64,000 nucleotides of DNA from Triplophysa rosa (lineage: Eukaryota > Chordata > Actinopteri > Cypriniformes > Nemacheilidae): the NCBI RefSeq assembly GCF_024868665.1, contig NC_079914.1, forward strand, positions 3,838,593 through 3,902,592, given 5' to 3'. The translations under genes and the position numbers were made by a program. Under the pieces are notes generated by a model, which saw only the letters and a program-made list of their open reading frames with translations, searched no databases and was not told where the DNA came from. Positions 42,475 through 56,030 of the stretch are shown in pieces (position 1 is the first letter of the stretch; each line of letters starts with the position of its first letter).

Positions 42475-43061
42475 CCAATCTAGTCTCATAGGTAATACGT
42501 ACCTCTGTACACTTTTGCAACGCCACAAAATACGTACCATCAGGTACATATTGCTACAGTTTTGAGACACAAATGTCCACTGGGGGCGCTAAACGAACTG
42601 ACGAACTGTATTGGTCCGCTAGATTTTGCGTTTTAAATTCTGTCACTGTGCGCAGGCAGCGCAGCCGGTCCGGATCGGACTTTTATGCCGGTCGGAGAAG
42701 GGAATCGCTTTCGAGTCTGTTCTTAAGCCTCGGATCGCCTGGAATAATTGCACTTTTTGAGTAAAAGGCATATGTAGCTGTATCTTCCTGTTACGTGTTG
42801 TGTTTTATATTGTATAATATACAGACTGTTAGGTTTAGGTGCGGGTGGGTTGCGTACTCAAGTTGTGCGTAAGAAATAATAAACGTACACAAAAAACGAC
42901 GTCTGATTAAATTCAAAATCATAACACCCCAATATAAAATAATATGATGTTGTTAACGTTACTGTTGTTGGAAATTGTGTTACTGGCTTGCAATATGTAC
43001 CTGATGGTATGTATTTTGTGACGCTGTACAGAGGTACGGACTTCCTATGAGACCAGGTTGG
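42475..43061. mobile_element. TIR element with AGTCTCATAGG ends
   Basis: The left end is ccaatctagtctcatagg and the right end is the inverse of ccaacctggtctcatagg. The inverted repeats extend about 75 bp and include acgtacctctgtacac and accatcaggtacat. About 587 bp. CAACA occurs at both borders, a possible 5-bp duplication. No transposase. Confidence 0.7.
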
Positions 43062-45010
43062 ACAACACAGTATTTATTTATTAAAAAAATTCAGTGTCTT
43101 TTCCATTTCCTGAAAAAAAAGTGATAGCAGGATAGCAGTGGTAAATTGAATATGGTAATATACTGTACCTCAGGATGACGTATTGTACTCATGGAAGTAC
43201 TTGGGCGAATTGGCACCTTCAATATATCTTGAATTCCTTCATTTTTTATCTTTATTCCAATTTAATCCTCCTACACACAAACATACAGTATGTCTCATAC
43301 GTGACATTTTTATTTGTGTCCTGTTATTATTATTATTATTGTAAACCAGACATTCAGAAGTTTTCTTACTGAACTTTGTCAGCACAGCTCACTGCCAGCA
43401 GTGTCTGCTCCTTACCTTTATTCAGAGTCAAGCGTGATGAACGCAATGGCAGTGCTGGCCACCAGCTGCAGGGGCATTGCTGTCATTCTTATATATTCGC
43501 CACAGCATCGAATAACCATAAAACATGTCTATATGTAATTATATTTAAACTGTGGCCAGTAATGCACCTATTAAAATTGACCACATCATTTGTGCAGTGC
43601 ATTTGGCTGTGTTCATCATGTTCATAATAACAACAATAATCAGAAGAATGAAAATTGCATGCAGAGTTTTGCTTGTGTCATGTAAACATCTTGCAATGAA
43701 GTCCCTTCTTTGATTGTTGTAAATCATTGGTGCACATGAATACACACATTAGTCAGTGTGTGTTGTTAATTTTGGTAATGTTATTTCCTCTGACTCCTTG
43801 GGTCTTTCTTTCAGTTTCTGCCAACCCATCCTAGAACATTCATCAGAGAACAGTCATCTTGACACCGTGCTAGCCAAAAGTTGTTACAAGACCTGAAGTG
43901 TTTTTGTGTAATGCATTCAAGTTGAAGAATTTTAGACATTTGGCCAAATGGGAAGTGAGCCTGTAAAAAATGAAACGGGTCTGCAAAGTTGAATCTCTCA
44001 AAGTTCGAAAACTTCAATATTCATAAAGACTTTTCTTGTCTCATCTGCTAGATTACCTCCCAAATTTTCGAGTTCCTCTCGTTCTTTTGCCGAGGGCAAC
44101 GTGTTAAAGTTTAATGCGCAACTTTAAGAAAATAGAATTCTGTTATTTATTTATGATCGGGTCAGTTGTCCTCTGCCATTACTTTCCTCCTCTCTTATTT
44201 TCTGCAGGCATGGCTGCTCGTGAGCTGGCTCAGACAATTCCCACGAGAGGAGCCAAATATAAAAGACACCTTTCAGGTCAAAGTGACACCTTGAGTTCTC
44301 TACTAGAGGCCGTTCAGTTCAGTCCGGGAGTTTGATAAGAAAACGTGCTTTTGTCCCCTGGAATGACATAAATAAAAGAGAAGAGGAAGTCTGTGATGCT
44401 TTCATTTACCTTAAAACTTCAAAGCTATTTCTTTGCCGTCTTCACTGACGGCACTGAAAGCTGTCTTGCACATGTCTACAATCGGCACCATCAGTGATGT
44501 TCTTATCAGGCCTTTGAAAGAATGTTGGCATTTTCATCCGAGTAAAATCACTCTCATGCAGCAAGCGAATGGCAAACCGATGTGTTCGGTTACATCAAAG
44601 TGCAAATTTCTCACATGGATTCCTGGATTAGAAAGGTCTGGAGCGCAGAGGGCCGGTGATATGCCTGGAGAAACAGAGATAGATTGTTATTGAGTCTCCC
44701 TGCATTGATTTTACTACGAGGTTTTTTTACGGCAAGCAGAAAAATACAATAATTGTCTTGCGGGCAAAAGCCGTATTTCAGGCCTTTAAGTGGCTCTTTT
44801 TTAACTGATGCTGTGCCAGATATTACATAGCCACAGATACTGGAAGAGCAAGGTTTACTGCTAATGTTTGTTTGGTGAACGGTATTTGCAGACTTTGCTT
44901 CCTAAATACTAATTATCAGGTTTTGAAGAAAATACTTAATTATTACTGAATACAGCAAAAGTCCCTTTAAGGGATGTCAAGGTGGCCATATTTGTTGCTT
45001 TTTCAGTTAT
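43062..45010. other. Non-repetitive DNA, no gene recognised
   Basis: Mostly complex DNA. 44205-44340 (a frame starting atggctgctcgtgagctgg after a tctgcag acceptor-like site) is slightly coding-like but too short to assign. Nothing else. Confidence 0.35.
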
Positions 45011-45012
45011 AT

Positions 45013-45161
45013 ACTCTTAAAAATGTTGGGTTATGGGTTAAAACAAACCAGCGTTTGGGGTTAAGCAATCCAGCACAGGTTACTGTAATTTATAACCAAA
45101 AAGATGGGTTTGTCCATTTTTTACCCAACAATTGGTTGAAATAACTCAACATTTTGGAGTG
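45013..45161. mobile_element. MITE with GTTGGGTTA ends
   Basis: Left actcttaaaaatgttgggtt, right inverse of acactccaaaatgttgagtt. The interior repeats acccaac/gttgggt motifs. About 150 bp, common in fish. Confidence 0.7.
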
Positions 45162-45164
45162 TAG

Positions 45165-46736
45165 GAGAACATGTTCTCACTTTACGTCATCATCAATCTC
45201 AAGAACACAAGTACAGAGAACACATGAAAGTACGAGGATGTATTCTTGATATCAAAGATGCCTCAAATGTAGATTGCACGTACCGAACCCACTTGAAGTC
45301 CCAGAAGTCATCGTGGGGCATCCATCCAAGTTCGTTCTTCCAAGGTTGCCTGGCAATACCAGTCTCCATGAGGATGCAAGTCCGTTCTTCACATTCTTGG
45401 AATTGAGACACAGCCATTGTTTTTCTATGATAAACGTTTCAAGGAGTAGCATTCTACACTGTTGTCATGTGATCATCATTTTGCATTTTTAATTATTTTT
45501 TGTGTGCGAATGTCTTCTCTTGGCAGTTCAAACACAAGCGATCAAACTCGTCACTTAATATTTTTAGTTTAATTGACACAATGGAAGAAGCAGGTGGAGT
45601 GCGATGCATTTTGGGATATGATTCCATTATGATTTGTTGTGCACCATTTTGACAAAGTTGTATTGAGTCATATAGAAATTTTGCATTCGGTACGCATTAT
45701 ACAGTAAAAATAGTACAAGTAATTGTGTTAGTGTGCTATGGACACAACCCATGAGATTCGAATAAGTGCATTTTACATAATAGTACTGTATACTGTTTCC
45801 ATTGGATTTTAGAACAATGTTTGTGTGCTTTTTAGGCTAAAATTACCCACTAGGCCATGCTCAAAGGAAGAGGAGTTTGTGACAATGCCCTATCAACTTC
45901 CTCAGTGGAAATAAACAGGCGGGGAATGTAAGTTACAATGCTTACATACAAACAAGCTACAAAATTAGGGTTGGTAATACTAACGTGCAGTTTTGCAGCT
46001 GTACTGTTGCGTTATTTAATATTCATTAATGCTAACATAAATGTTATCTCGACATAAGAAAATGTTAAAGACAATAGGTGTTGTTTCAACCATGTGATTG
46101 GGTGTAATTGGTGTGGAAGCTTTAATTAGCTTAAAATCACAATGGAAAAGGTTATCTTGTTATTTATTTCAAAAGAAGAAAACACAGTTAATACGCGTTT
46201 TAATTAGTATATTTGTCTCGGGAATGTTCATAAGATTCTTTGTCAGGCAATTTAATCAAATAAACTGCTTTTAAATTATGATGGGAAAAATAAACCGAGC
46301 AAGAATAAAGATAATCAGTTCTTCTTGTGAAAAAAGGTTTTATTTTTATAATATGTGGGGAGTCATGTCTGGCTTGGTGAACCCAATTATAATCACACAG
46401 ACCTGCACTGACCAACACAGAGCTATAAGAATACATTAACATACTGTTATAGTCCACACCGCAATACCTAGTAAAGGTTTAGCCATAAGCATTGCAATTT
46501 ATCTCAGTGGCATTTGCCCAGGGAGGTATGCATACTACACACTACATCCATGTTGCAGACACTCTAAAAACGCCTTCAGGATATAGAAACACTCTGGAAC
46601 ATATAGAAAATAATGCCCTGAAATGCTGATAACTCACCTCAAGAGTGTTTTGAGTCCCAAACTCCTTACAAGCAACTATCCTGAGGTGTGATGTAAAAAG
46701 CAGATGACAGAAAAATAAAAACTCTACATGTCGATG
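45165..46736. other. Unassigned AT-rich DNA
   Basis: No gene seen. 45180-45500 holds overlapping ORFs on both strands of a complex segment with no known domain. Confidence 0.35.
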
Positions 46737-47092
46737 CAGGCCCGTAGCCAGGGGGTTCGGGTGGTTCACCCACCCCTCACTGTCAAAGGTCCAGAATTTA
46801 AGTCTTTTTTTTAATAGATTTTTGTAATAAAAATGTGGCCTTTTAAATAACAACTGCCAATAATTAGGATCATGGGCGTTGGAAGCACAAAAAATGTGAG
46901 TGCAAAAACGAAACCACTTTATCAGCAGCTTCAGTGGTATCATTACTTTCGTAGTGGTCCTCCGATTACACATTTTACCATTTGTATGGAGAGTGGGGTA
47001 TTCACATTAACAGTGGAGTTGGAGCATACAAGTATTTGAACCTCATAATTAAGAATAGAACCACCCCTTCCACAAGGCTGGCTATGGTCCTG
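46737..47092. mobile_element. MITE with CAGGCCCGTAGCC ends
   Basis: Left caggcccgtagccagggg pairs with the inverse of the right end (caggaccatagccagcc), and both are followed by gggtggtt/aaccaccc. About 356 bp. It resembles hAT-type fish repeats, but I do not see a clean 8-bp duplication. Confidence 0.6.
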
Positions 47093-47143
47093 CCATGTCA
47101 TGCATTTAAGAGATATTCAAATACAAAGATGTCACTGACAAGA

Positions 47144-47310
47144 TACACTATATGGACAAAAGTATTGGGACGCCCCCTTATTCTGAACAGTTTCTAATCG
47201 GTATCTTAAAGAATTGTCTTGAATCCCAAAATATATATTTTATGTGGCAAAACTATTAGTATGAAGTATACATGACCACGTTTAAAAGACTGTCAATGAA
47301 AAAGGAAGCT
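47144..47310. repeat. Tc1-like repeat fragment
   Basis: Starts tacactatatggacaaaag followed by tattgggacgcccc, the end of a very common fish DNA repeat. The other end is not seen before the CACTG element. Confidence 0.55.
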
Positions 47311-47458
47311 TTGTTTTTGCAGAATGGTGTAGATGTGGAATCTATCAGCGGGGGCTCACTGGCCCATGCTAACCAGATAAATCTTGATGCTTGTTGTAGG
47401 GTATACTATTAGTAACAATCACCAAAAAACAGGGAATTGTTCGGGAGTTGGGGTACCA

Positions 47459-49297
47459 CACTGTAAAAAATCCAACTTGCAAAAAGTTGTAAAAACTATT
47501 ATCTATTAGTTAACTGAACAATAAAACTATAAAAAGTTGACTTAACAAGAGGAAATAAGTTGGTTAAAAAATTGTCTGACCAACTTAATTTAAACTGTTG
47601 ACTGGATGTGCACATGCAAGTTTACAAGCACACATGTTGGTTTGGTGGTTGGAGCATGCGCGCTGTAACATGATATGCCATTTTGATCCTCAGTCAAACG
47701 TGCAGCACGAGATCACGACAAACTTCATCTTTTCAAACATCATCGTTTAAAGTAAGTATCGTTATTCATTTTATTATATTTATTATATTGTTAAAATGTT
47801 TGTAAAACATTACACATTGTGATCATTAAGCATATTGTTCGCGACATGCAAATATCTAACGTTACCGTTAGAGTTTAGAATGCCAGTAAAATGTACGTTG
47901 TGTGTTTTGACCTGGGTTTGAAACTAAATTCATAAGTAATGTAGTGTCACCGGGCAAGCTTATTTTAAAGTAAGTTTGCATGAACGTTCTCATCAAGGAG
48001 AAAATGTCGCAATCCGGGGTTTAGGCCTATATCTTGTAAATCTAATTTCATGTTTTACAATGCTGGCTAAATGTATCACAGTTATCAGACATAGTGTGCG
48101 ATTTGTCTTATAAGTTAGACTTAACTCAAAATATAATTGTGTTGTTTATTACATCACAGAAAAAGCCGTTGGAGTCCACATGGAATGATAGCGCCATGTG
48201 GCACGAGATCACGACAAACTTAATCTTTTCAAACTTCATCGTTTAAAGTAAGTATATTTATTCATTTTGTTATATTTATTAGATTGTTAAAATGTTTGTA
48301 AAACATCAGTGTGACCATTAAGCATATTGTTTGCGACATGCAATCTAACAAATCTAACTTCATGTTTTGCAATCCTGGCTATATTTACCAGTTATCGGAA
48401 ATTTGTTGTTGTTGAAATGCAAATTCACAATGTCACTTTAATAAAAAAATTGTTTTGTTGTTGATAGTGCATTTATTTTTCATTTTTTTCAGAATCTTTT
48501 TTGTGCCATTTTATTTGTTAATTTATTTGAATTTGATTTGTATTTTTACTCTTTTTTTTATTTAGTTAATTGTTTGTTTGAAAATGTTAATGCTGATTAT
48601 ATATGTTCACATTGTTGACAATATTACATTGCTGAAAGGTGGGCAGACCATCCAGTGTTGAACTGCTTTGTTTGAAAGTTGCAGTTCTAAAAACTGTTTA
48701 TTTCACATGTTTATTGGTGTTTTAATGTTTTATGCATTCAAAGAAATAGAGTCAAAGCCTTAGCATGTTAAAAGGTTAAATGTGAATCTTAATTTATCCT
48801 CCGTTAGCTTTAAATTGATTTTGAAAATTTTCCAGGATTTTTTTATTTTATTGCCTGTCATTTTGTTTCTGTTAGGAAGTATGGTTTTTATTTGACCTTG
48901 TTTATATTTCTTTCAACATTTTTTTCTGTTAGGAAGAATGGCTTTTATTTGACCTTATTTATATTTCTTTCAACATTAAGGATAATAAACAAAACTTGAA
49001 ACCTGCAGTTATAGTTTTATTTTATAACATTGCTAGAACACAAGAACATAACATATTTGTCCAAAAACTCACAGAAAAAAGTTCACTTGACATAATTTAT
49101 TGACACACATTAGAAAAGAATTAGAAGTCTTTTCAACTAACAAAACTATGTTCGCTGAACAAAAAAGTGACCTGTGACTTTACTCAGTGATTTGAGTTGA
49201 GTGAACCACTTGGTCCAAAGTTGAGTAAACTCAAAAAAGCTGTGCAGCAAGTTGCCTTGAAATTTTAAGTTAAGTCAACTTTTTATTTTTTACAGTG
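47459..49297. mobile_element. CACTG-ended DNA transposon, non-autonomous
   Basis: The left end is cactgtaaaaaatccaactt and the right end is the inverse of cactgtaaaaaataaaaagt, with CA duplicated on both sides. A block of about 150 bp around 'cacgagatcacgacaaac' and 'tcgtttaaagtaagtat' occurs twice (about 47700-47865 and 48190-48345), each copy ending in a donor-like gtaagta. A second small duplication lies at 48875-48980. No ORF. Confidence 0.75.
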
Positions 49298-50950
49298 CAG
49301 TAAGATAGTGTAATAAACTGTTTTGTCACATAAAATTACATGTTTTTCTTATACATTTGCAGTATTTTTCTGTAATTTGATGTTTTTTTACCATGTTTCA
49401 AAAACACACAAAAAATCCTGTAATTTTTTTACCGGGGCGCCAGTAAAATACCTTACAATAACCATTTGGTCACGTAAACTTACATGTTTTTCTTGTTTAC
49501 TCGTTTTTTATATTATGTGTGATAAATCTGTAAAAAAACAAGAAAATTCTGTAAAATGACAGTGTATGAAATTTTACAGTGCATTGTAATGCTTGTTTTG
49601 TCTTATTCAAACTAATTTTCATCTTGGGCCCCCCTTGAAAATGTGTTAAGGCCCTATAGTGGGCCTTGGCCCTCTGGTTGAGAAACACTTTCGTCTACTA
49701 TCTGCGATCCCATTAATGAGTCTGATTTTGAGTCTTTTCCACATGTGGTTTAAGATATTGCAATGATTAAATGTTTTGCATGATATAAAAAATCTACATT
49801 TTTCAAAATTGAGATAACTTGAAAAAATAAAGAATAGGTGCCCAAGGTAAACGGATTGTTCTTAGGAAAGCTAGAAATGGACCTCAAAAAGTCAACAAGG
49901 GAGATAAAACTTTGAAAGGCTTGATTCCCAGACTCCTCTTCACCAATCAGATGAGAGATGATTGGGTCTGATTAGCCACAATCAAAGCTGGCACTCGCCT
50001 CTGACTGTCTTCTGACTTTGTAATCGATGTCTGTCTGGCTCAACCAGCAAATTTGGGCCTGAACACCGCTGAGATGCTATCACCCCCCTACCGCCATAAA
50101 CTATAATCCCTCCGTTAGAAGACCATGCCGTTTCCAGACTCGCTTGAGAAGGCTGAGGATCTTCAGCTGGATGCATCCCAGCAGTAAGTGCAAATTGATC
50201 TAAAGAGATATCATTTTGAATTGGCTTCTCTCGTGGATTTTTTTGCCGCTGCTATACGAATCCCAACTTTTTATCAATGATTTGCATGAAATGATAACAG
50301 GATTAAAGGACCTGAGCGTAGTATGTCGGAGTGCTGCTACAAACTGTGAAGGCAATTTTAGGTGTCAAAATGTACAGAGTGCAATGGTTCATGTCAGTGT
50401 TTTGTGTCATCCACTTTTTATGATACAAAATCAGGTAACGGGGACCATTTTGATAAAAAGTGGAGAAAAATTGTGCCTCGTGCAAATGAGCAGCGATGCG
50501 AAATTTAAAACACAAAAGTAGCATCTATAGATGAAGAGCTATCCATCCATGTATTTACACACATCCATGTAATGTAATCTTGTAATACACGGCAGAAAGC
50601 ACTCGACTAATGAAAACAGACTTTTTACAATACAAAGCGATCTGCCGGTTAGCTACATTCATTTGAAACATGGTAGCTGCAAGATATTAACACTGTAAGA
50701 CAAAATGAAGCGGATGAGCCCTGAGCAGCTAGATATGAAGCTCTCTGTCTCCTTGGCATGAGAATCATAAAGATAATGGAGGTAAAAATCAACTCGTTCA
50801 CTTTAATGTTCAACTCATGAGCCAGATGGATGATCCTCAGTTGAATTCTTCCCCCAGACGACTCTGTCTCTTGCTCGTGTGCTCTCTTTCTGATTCAAAA
50901 AGAAAAAAGAGAGGGCAAATATTTGAATGTGCTCATGTATCATTTGATAC
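49298..50950. other. Repeat fragments and unassigned DNA
   Basis: 49298-49585 contains tacatgtttttctt twice and ends attttacagtgca, probably another CACTG-type fragment. 49610-49690 is a hAT-like fragment (gggccttggccctctggtt). 49900-50900 is complex, with short ORFs and no known domain. Confidence 0.4.
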
Positions 50951-51065
50951 TTAAAGGGATGTTCCTTCATTTACTCACCCTCAGGTTGTTTCAAATCTGT
51001 ATCGATTTCTTTTTCTGATAAACACAGAGAAATATATACGTAGATACATATTGAAACTGTCATGT
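50951..51065. repeat. MITE fragment, CACCCAAAAATG family
   Basis: Contains 'tttactcaccctcagg' and 'tgataaacacaga' in family order; the rest of the element is missing. Confidence 0.55.
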
Positions 51066-54000
51066 AACTTCACAGATGTTTTATTTAGAATAGTTCTTTG
51101 CTTAAACGCACTTGATGTTATTTGGTAACAATGTGATATTCTAAAAAGCATAAGAGCACTTAATGAAACTATGGACTATGATTTCTGTATATTTTGGCAG
51201 TGAATATGAATTTACTTCACAGACCTCCTTCACCGAATGAGATTCATTGCATTCTGGGATGGCCACGCTAACGATGGACGATGCAATGCTGTATCAGAAC
51301 TTGGTTAAATGAGGTATCTTTGGGAGCAGCTGACGACGTTCTGGAATGGAACCGGTATGTTTTTTTTTCTCTGACCAAGCAAAGGCCAGCATTTAACGGT
51401 TCCATGGAAATGTATTTGAAACTTTTGCCACTTGCTGCCAAAACACGCACGCACGCACACACCCACAAACTGTTTAGCTGTTGGCTTCTTTATAAAGTTT
51501 TTAGATTTGCAATGAAAGATGGTAACCTCTCAGAAAGGTAAGAGAGTGCTTCAATTGTCTATCAGTCACAGAAAATGACTCTTGTGCTGTAATAAGAGCA
51601 CCTAAAATAAGCCGACGTGACACCGGCTGCCGGCGTGACACCAAATGACACTATTCTGTTTGCAAGAGAAACATTTACACTTGTAAAAAGTCTGATCCCT
51701 GACTGTGCAACTGCAAGGGCATGGATAATCATTCCGAGCAAATCATAAAAACAGCTGTACTGGATGTGGACCAGCATTTAAAATGAAACACTTTACTTGT
51801 CCAATGAAGTGTCTTTGGGCTTTGAGCTGATAAATGCTATGAAAGTATTATGTTAGAAACCACTTACACAAGCGAGACGGTAAACATCTATGATTTACTC
51901 CAGTAGAGGGTGTTGATGTGGAACATATGTTATTTGTTTCCAAGCTTGATGCTTTAATTGATAGTTATGGTGTATCTATTTCTGCTCACATATTCTTTTT
52001 AATTGAGAAAAGAATATTTATGCATACTGTGGCAGGAAGAGAATGGCACAAAAACATGAACTCTGAGCAAATATGTTGTTCTACAAATTAGGAAGTGAAG
52101 AGAGCTGATATGAATCGTCAGGAAACATTTGCTGTGTCTGAAATCGCTCACTTGTTCATCCTATAGACCCTTTTCTGTTAGTAAACGTCATGTTTTTGTG
52201 GGCGGAGGTTAGGTGGAGGCAAAAAGATTCCCCTGACCACATTAGTAACACCAGCTGGCGTGTTTTGTTAGCTTGCTTTTTGACAATGGCTGGCAAAAAT
52301 TTAATTTGATTTAATTTGAATATGTAAGGGCTGTGCCTGATTAATCGCAATTACCTCTAAATCCTGCTGAAATCTAGCTGGCTGCGATTATGCAACGCAT
52401 CGATTATGTTTTTTTATGCGTAGCTTGTCCGTGAAGCACATCTCTGGGATCAGTAGGAAATGCTGCTCGATCTAAAAGCAGTGCGAGTTTGAGTCGCTTA
52501 TAACGTGCATTTGAAAAAGCAACACCTGTTAAACGTCGTCATTATAAATATACTTTATTATCATGAAAATACCTGAGGCGGCTTAAAGAAAAGTGATAAA
52601 AAGATGTCCATAGGCATTTCCTAGAACTACGTGCGTTATGGTCTTCTTCTGCGGGGGCCTATTTAGAGTTTCTGCACGAGAGCGCCCTCTGGCTTTCAGA
52701 TGTGGCGCCATTTTACCGTACTTGACTCACAAGCTTTGCTTGAATCACGTGCGATATATTTTTGGTTAATCATGCGGAACCACCAGTGTTGTTGAAAACG
52801 TTAACTTTAACGGAAGGAACCAGATTGGCCAACACACGCTCACTCAGTGGAAGGACGAACTGGCAGGATTACCTCCAGTTAAGTCGGCTGACATCTACAC
52901 CACCAGATAGAAAAACCAAGCGTGTAAAGTAAAGAGAAACTGTAGTGTACGTCTTTAGATACCTATATGTACTAACAGTGCTAACAAATGTTAGCAAATG
53001 CAACTACTTGAACACACAACTGACACATAACACGAGCCTTCTCACTGTTTCCTCTCCCCTTATACTATAATGCACTTATAGCAACTGTAGAAAAAAAGAC
53101 GACAAACCATTTCCTTTGTTTAGTCTCTGGTTGTTAGCTAACTGCTAGTTGTACAAGGTATACTTTTTGTGCGCAATAAAACAAAAATACTGACTTTATT
53201 CGTCTTAGCATCACATGTTCTCTTGGATGTGCATTGGATATTGACTCGGAAGTCAGGAAATTGTAGAATAAAGTGGTTATTTTTGCTTGTTTGCGCAAAA
53301 AAGTATCATTGTCACTTTCATAATTAAAGTTGAACCACTGGAATCACATGGACTTTCAACGATGTCTTTACTCACTTGCAGCGCTTTGAATTATGGTTAC
53401 GTTGCTGTCTATGGGGGAGTCAGAAAGCTTTCTGACCTCTTCAAAACTATCTTAATTTGTGTTCGGAAGATGAAGATGGGTGCTAGGGTTTTGGAACAAC
53501 TTAAGAGTGAGTAATTAATGACTGTCATTTTTTTTGGTGGAGGTTCCCTTTAAGGGTACCACCCCAGTTACGGTAAAAGGTACCGTTTAGGGTACCACCC
53601 CAGTACCTTAAAAAGTACATTTCTGTACTGTTTTTTGAGAGTTTGTTGTGGAATTTTTGTTATAAATAAATCAGATTCCTTATTTTAAAATCTTTGTGGC
53701 CTTATGGATTGTGTGGTGAAGCGGCCATGTTCATTTTCTAAATTTTTGTCATATTTTATCACATAAAAGCTTTTTTTAATAAATCTTATCTTTGATTCAA
53801 AATCGTCATAATGTAAACTTGTTTAACCAAATTATGGCAAATAAAAATGGGGTAGCTTAATAGTTTCCAACAATGGCTGTGTAGAAAATATATATAAATG
53901 GCTGTGTAGAAAATATTTCTTGCTTTTATATTTGGCACAAAAGAGCAGTGTTGCACATTTGTCCTATTATGTACACCATATTAAGAGACAATTTATGTTC

Positions 54001-54551
54001 TATTATTTATATTTGTCCATTTCCAAGCTCTTTAGAAGCCATCATGGACTGTTAAAACAAGTGACTGTGAAGTGCTTTATTGTTTTAAGCCTTCAGCTCA
54101 GTTCACTTCCCTTTAGTAGAGATGCTCCGACTTGATAAGAAACCATCACCTGTCCTATCTAGACTTCTGCAGACTTCTCCGGCAAATGAAAATGTAACTC
54201 AACAGGCAGCTCAATTTCATTGCCAGTCTCCTGTGGATGCCATCCACTCCAGTGGGTTTCACAGTTCAGTGAACGGAGTGCTGGAGTGGCAGATGCTGGA
54301 GATCAGTGATGGCCAGTGTATTGTCAGCGACGCCTCCTTTCACCTTCTAATGGTTTATCGAATAGGTGCGTTGCTGTGAAAGAAGACCTTTCTCCACCTA
54401 TTACCATGGAAAAAGGTTGCGAGTGCTCTCAAATTACTGCCAATTCAAACCGACCCAAAAATGCCTTTGTCAGAGATGTTTTTTTTAAAAACTAAGACTC
54501 TCTAGACCCTGTGTTCAGGTTAGAATGAAAAATTAGGCATAAAATGAACAT
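51066..54551. other. Unassigned AT-rich DNA with small repeat pieces
   Basis: No gene recognised across 3.5 kb. 52330-52420 has a gattaatcgcaatt fragment of hAT type. 53545-53640 repeats gggtaccaccccagt, a piece of a common fish element. 54120-54380 is an open 85-codon frame on the plus strand without a known domain. Confidence 0.4.
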
Positions 54552-54673
54552 CTGATTTATAGTGCTGTAGTACTCGAGTCCGGACTCGCGACGTTTTTTT
54601 ATGATCTCGGACTTGTCTTGAACTCGTTGGTATTTGCACTCGGACTTGGTCATTGGTCTCGACTGAGTCCAGA

Positions 54674-54693
54674 TATATATATATATATATATA
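54674..54693. repeat. (AT)n microsatellite
   Basis: A run of about ten AT dinucleotides inside the hAT element, flanked by agat and ttttct. Confidence 0.9.
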
Positions 54694-55849
54694 TTTTCTC
54701 CTTCAAAACAAAACATTGATAGAGCATGCTTCTTGTGATCCGAAAACTGTTGCCGACTCTCGACTCAAGAACGAGAGCCACGCGTGTTCGTAAGTTCTCT
54801 CTTCACACAGCAGTTCAGTTCAGTGTGTGCTGTTGATGTAACTAAATAACTCCGGTATATTGGTTCAAGTCCTCGGGACTGTCATGCACGCCAGAAAGTG
54901 AAGAACTGAATTAATTTGTGGGTAATATTAAGTGTTTACGGGAGACGCTAAACGCGAACAATTCAGGTGAAATGGTTCGACCGGTTCACTTAAAATAATG
55001 AACCGGTTCAAATGAACGGATTCGTCCGCGGCGCGAACTGAACAGCATCAATCATTCATCAGGCACGATGTCAGCGAGCAGCGGCATAATAACATTTGGT
55101 TTTATATACTATATAGAATTTATTGACAGTGCGCTTAAAAGGAAACTTTTTGCAACAAAACTTTCTCCGAAACCTGTGGGACAACATCCAGTTTTGTAAG
55201 AAACCTGCAAAGGCATCACAAAGAGAGGTAAGTTAATGCCATGTTTCAAAGTTAGCATTGCATTTGAAAATTTTTAGAAAGTAGTTATGAGTTTAGAAAG
55301 TAGGGCTTCAAGATAAGATTGATCGTATTTTTATTGTCATTACGATATGAACATGTTATTTAAGTGGGCACCGAAACATGCTTTTAAACCAGCCGTGGGG
55401 CCTCTGCTCTTTCTGGCAGCTCCTCTATCGAATGCGCACGAGCACCGGCAGGCGCACACGCACGCACGCACACAAAGGTGTTAAAAAGTTCCTTAAAAAA
55501 GTGTGGGGGGGGGGTTGGTTACTTTGGGGGACTTAAGTCATAAGTTCAAGAATGGGACCATATTCAAGTGTTTGCTGGTTATTTGTTACATTTTCTATTG
55601 GCAGAATAGGATTGTTACACTTCAATAAAAAAATTTGAAGTTACACTTCGGCTTTGTGACTTTAGTGCTATACCTAAAGTAAATAAAATTACCTTACTTT
55701 AAGGTAAAATAAAATTGTCTTTTTGATCATTACCAATAATGAAAATAGAAGTTATGCTGTCTCTTGCATCACAAAAATTCTCAATAGTTAAGTATGTGGT
55801 CTTGTAGTCATATTTTTTTTTCTGTCTCAGTCTTGACTGTCTCAATTGG

Positions 55850-55992
55850 ACTCGGTCTTGACTTGGACTCGAACCTCTTTGGACTTGGACTTGACTTGGA
55901 CTCGAACCTCTTTGGACTCGGACTTGACTTGGACTCGAACCTCTTTGGACTCGGTCTTGACTTGGACTCGAACCTCTTTGGACTTGGACTTG
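55850..55992. repeat. 33-bp minisatellite
   Basis: About four copies of a 33-bp unit around cttggactcgaacctctttg. As 33 is a multiple of three, it creates open frames with an 11-residue repeating pattern on both strands (from 55794 plus and 56007 minus). These are not genes. Confidence 0.85.
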
Positions 55993-56030
55993 TCTTAGAC
56001 TCAACAACGGTGGACTTGACTACAGCCCTA

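Larger units (their letters stand above)
54560..56030. mobile_element. hAT-like element with GACTC-rich repeats
   Basis: The left end is tagtgctgtagtactcgagt and the right end is the inverse of tagggctgtagtcaagtcca. The perfect 8-bp duplication CTGATTTA is at 54552-54559 and 56031-56038. It is 1471 bp, non-autonomous. Both ends are rich in ggacttg/gagtc motifs. Confidence 0.9.
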
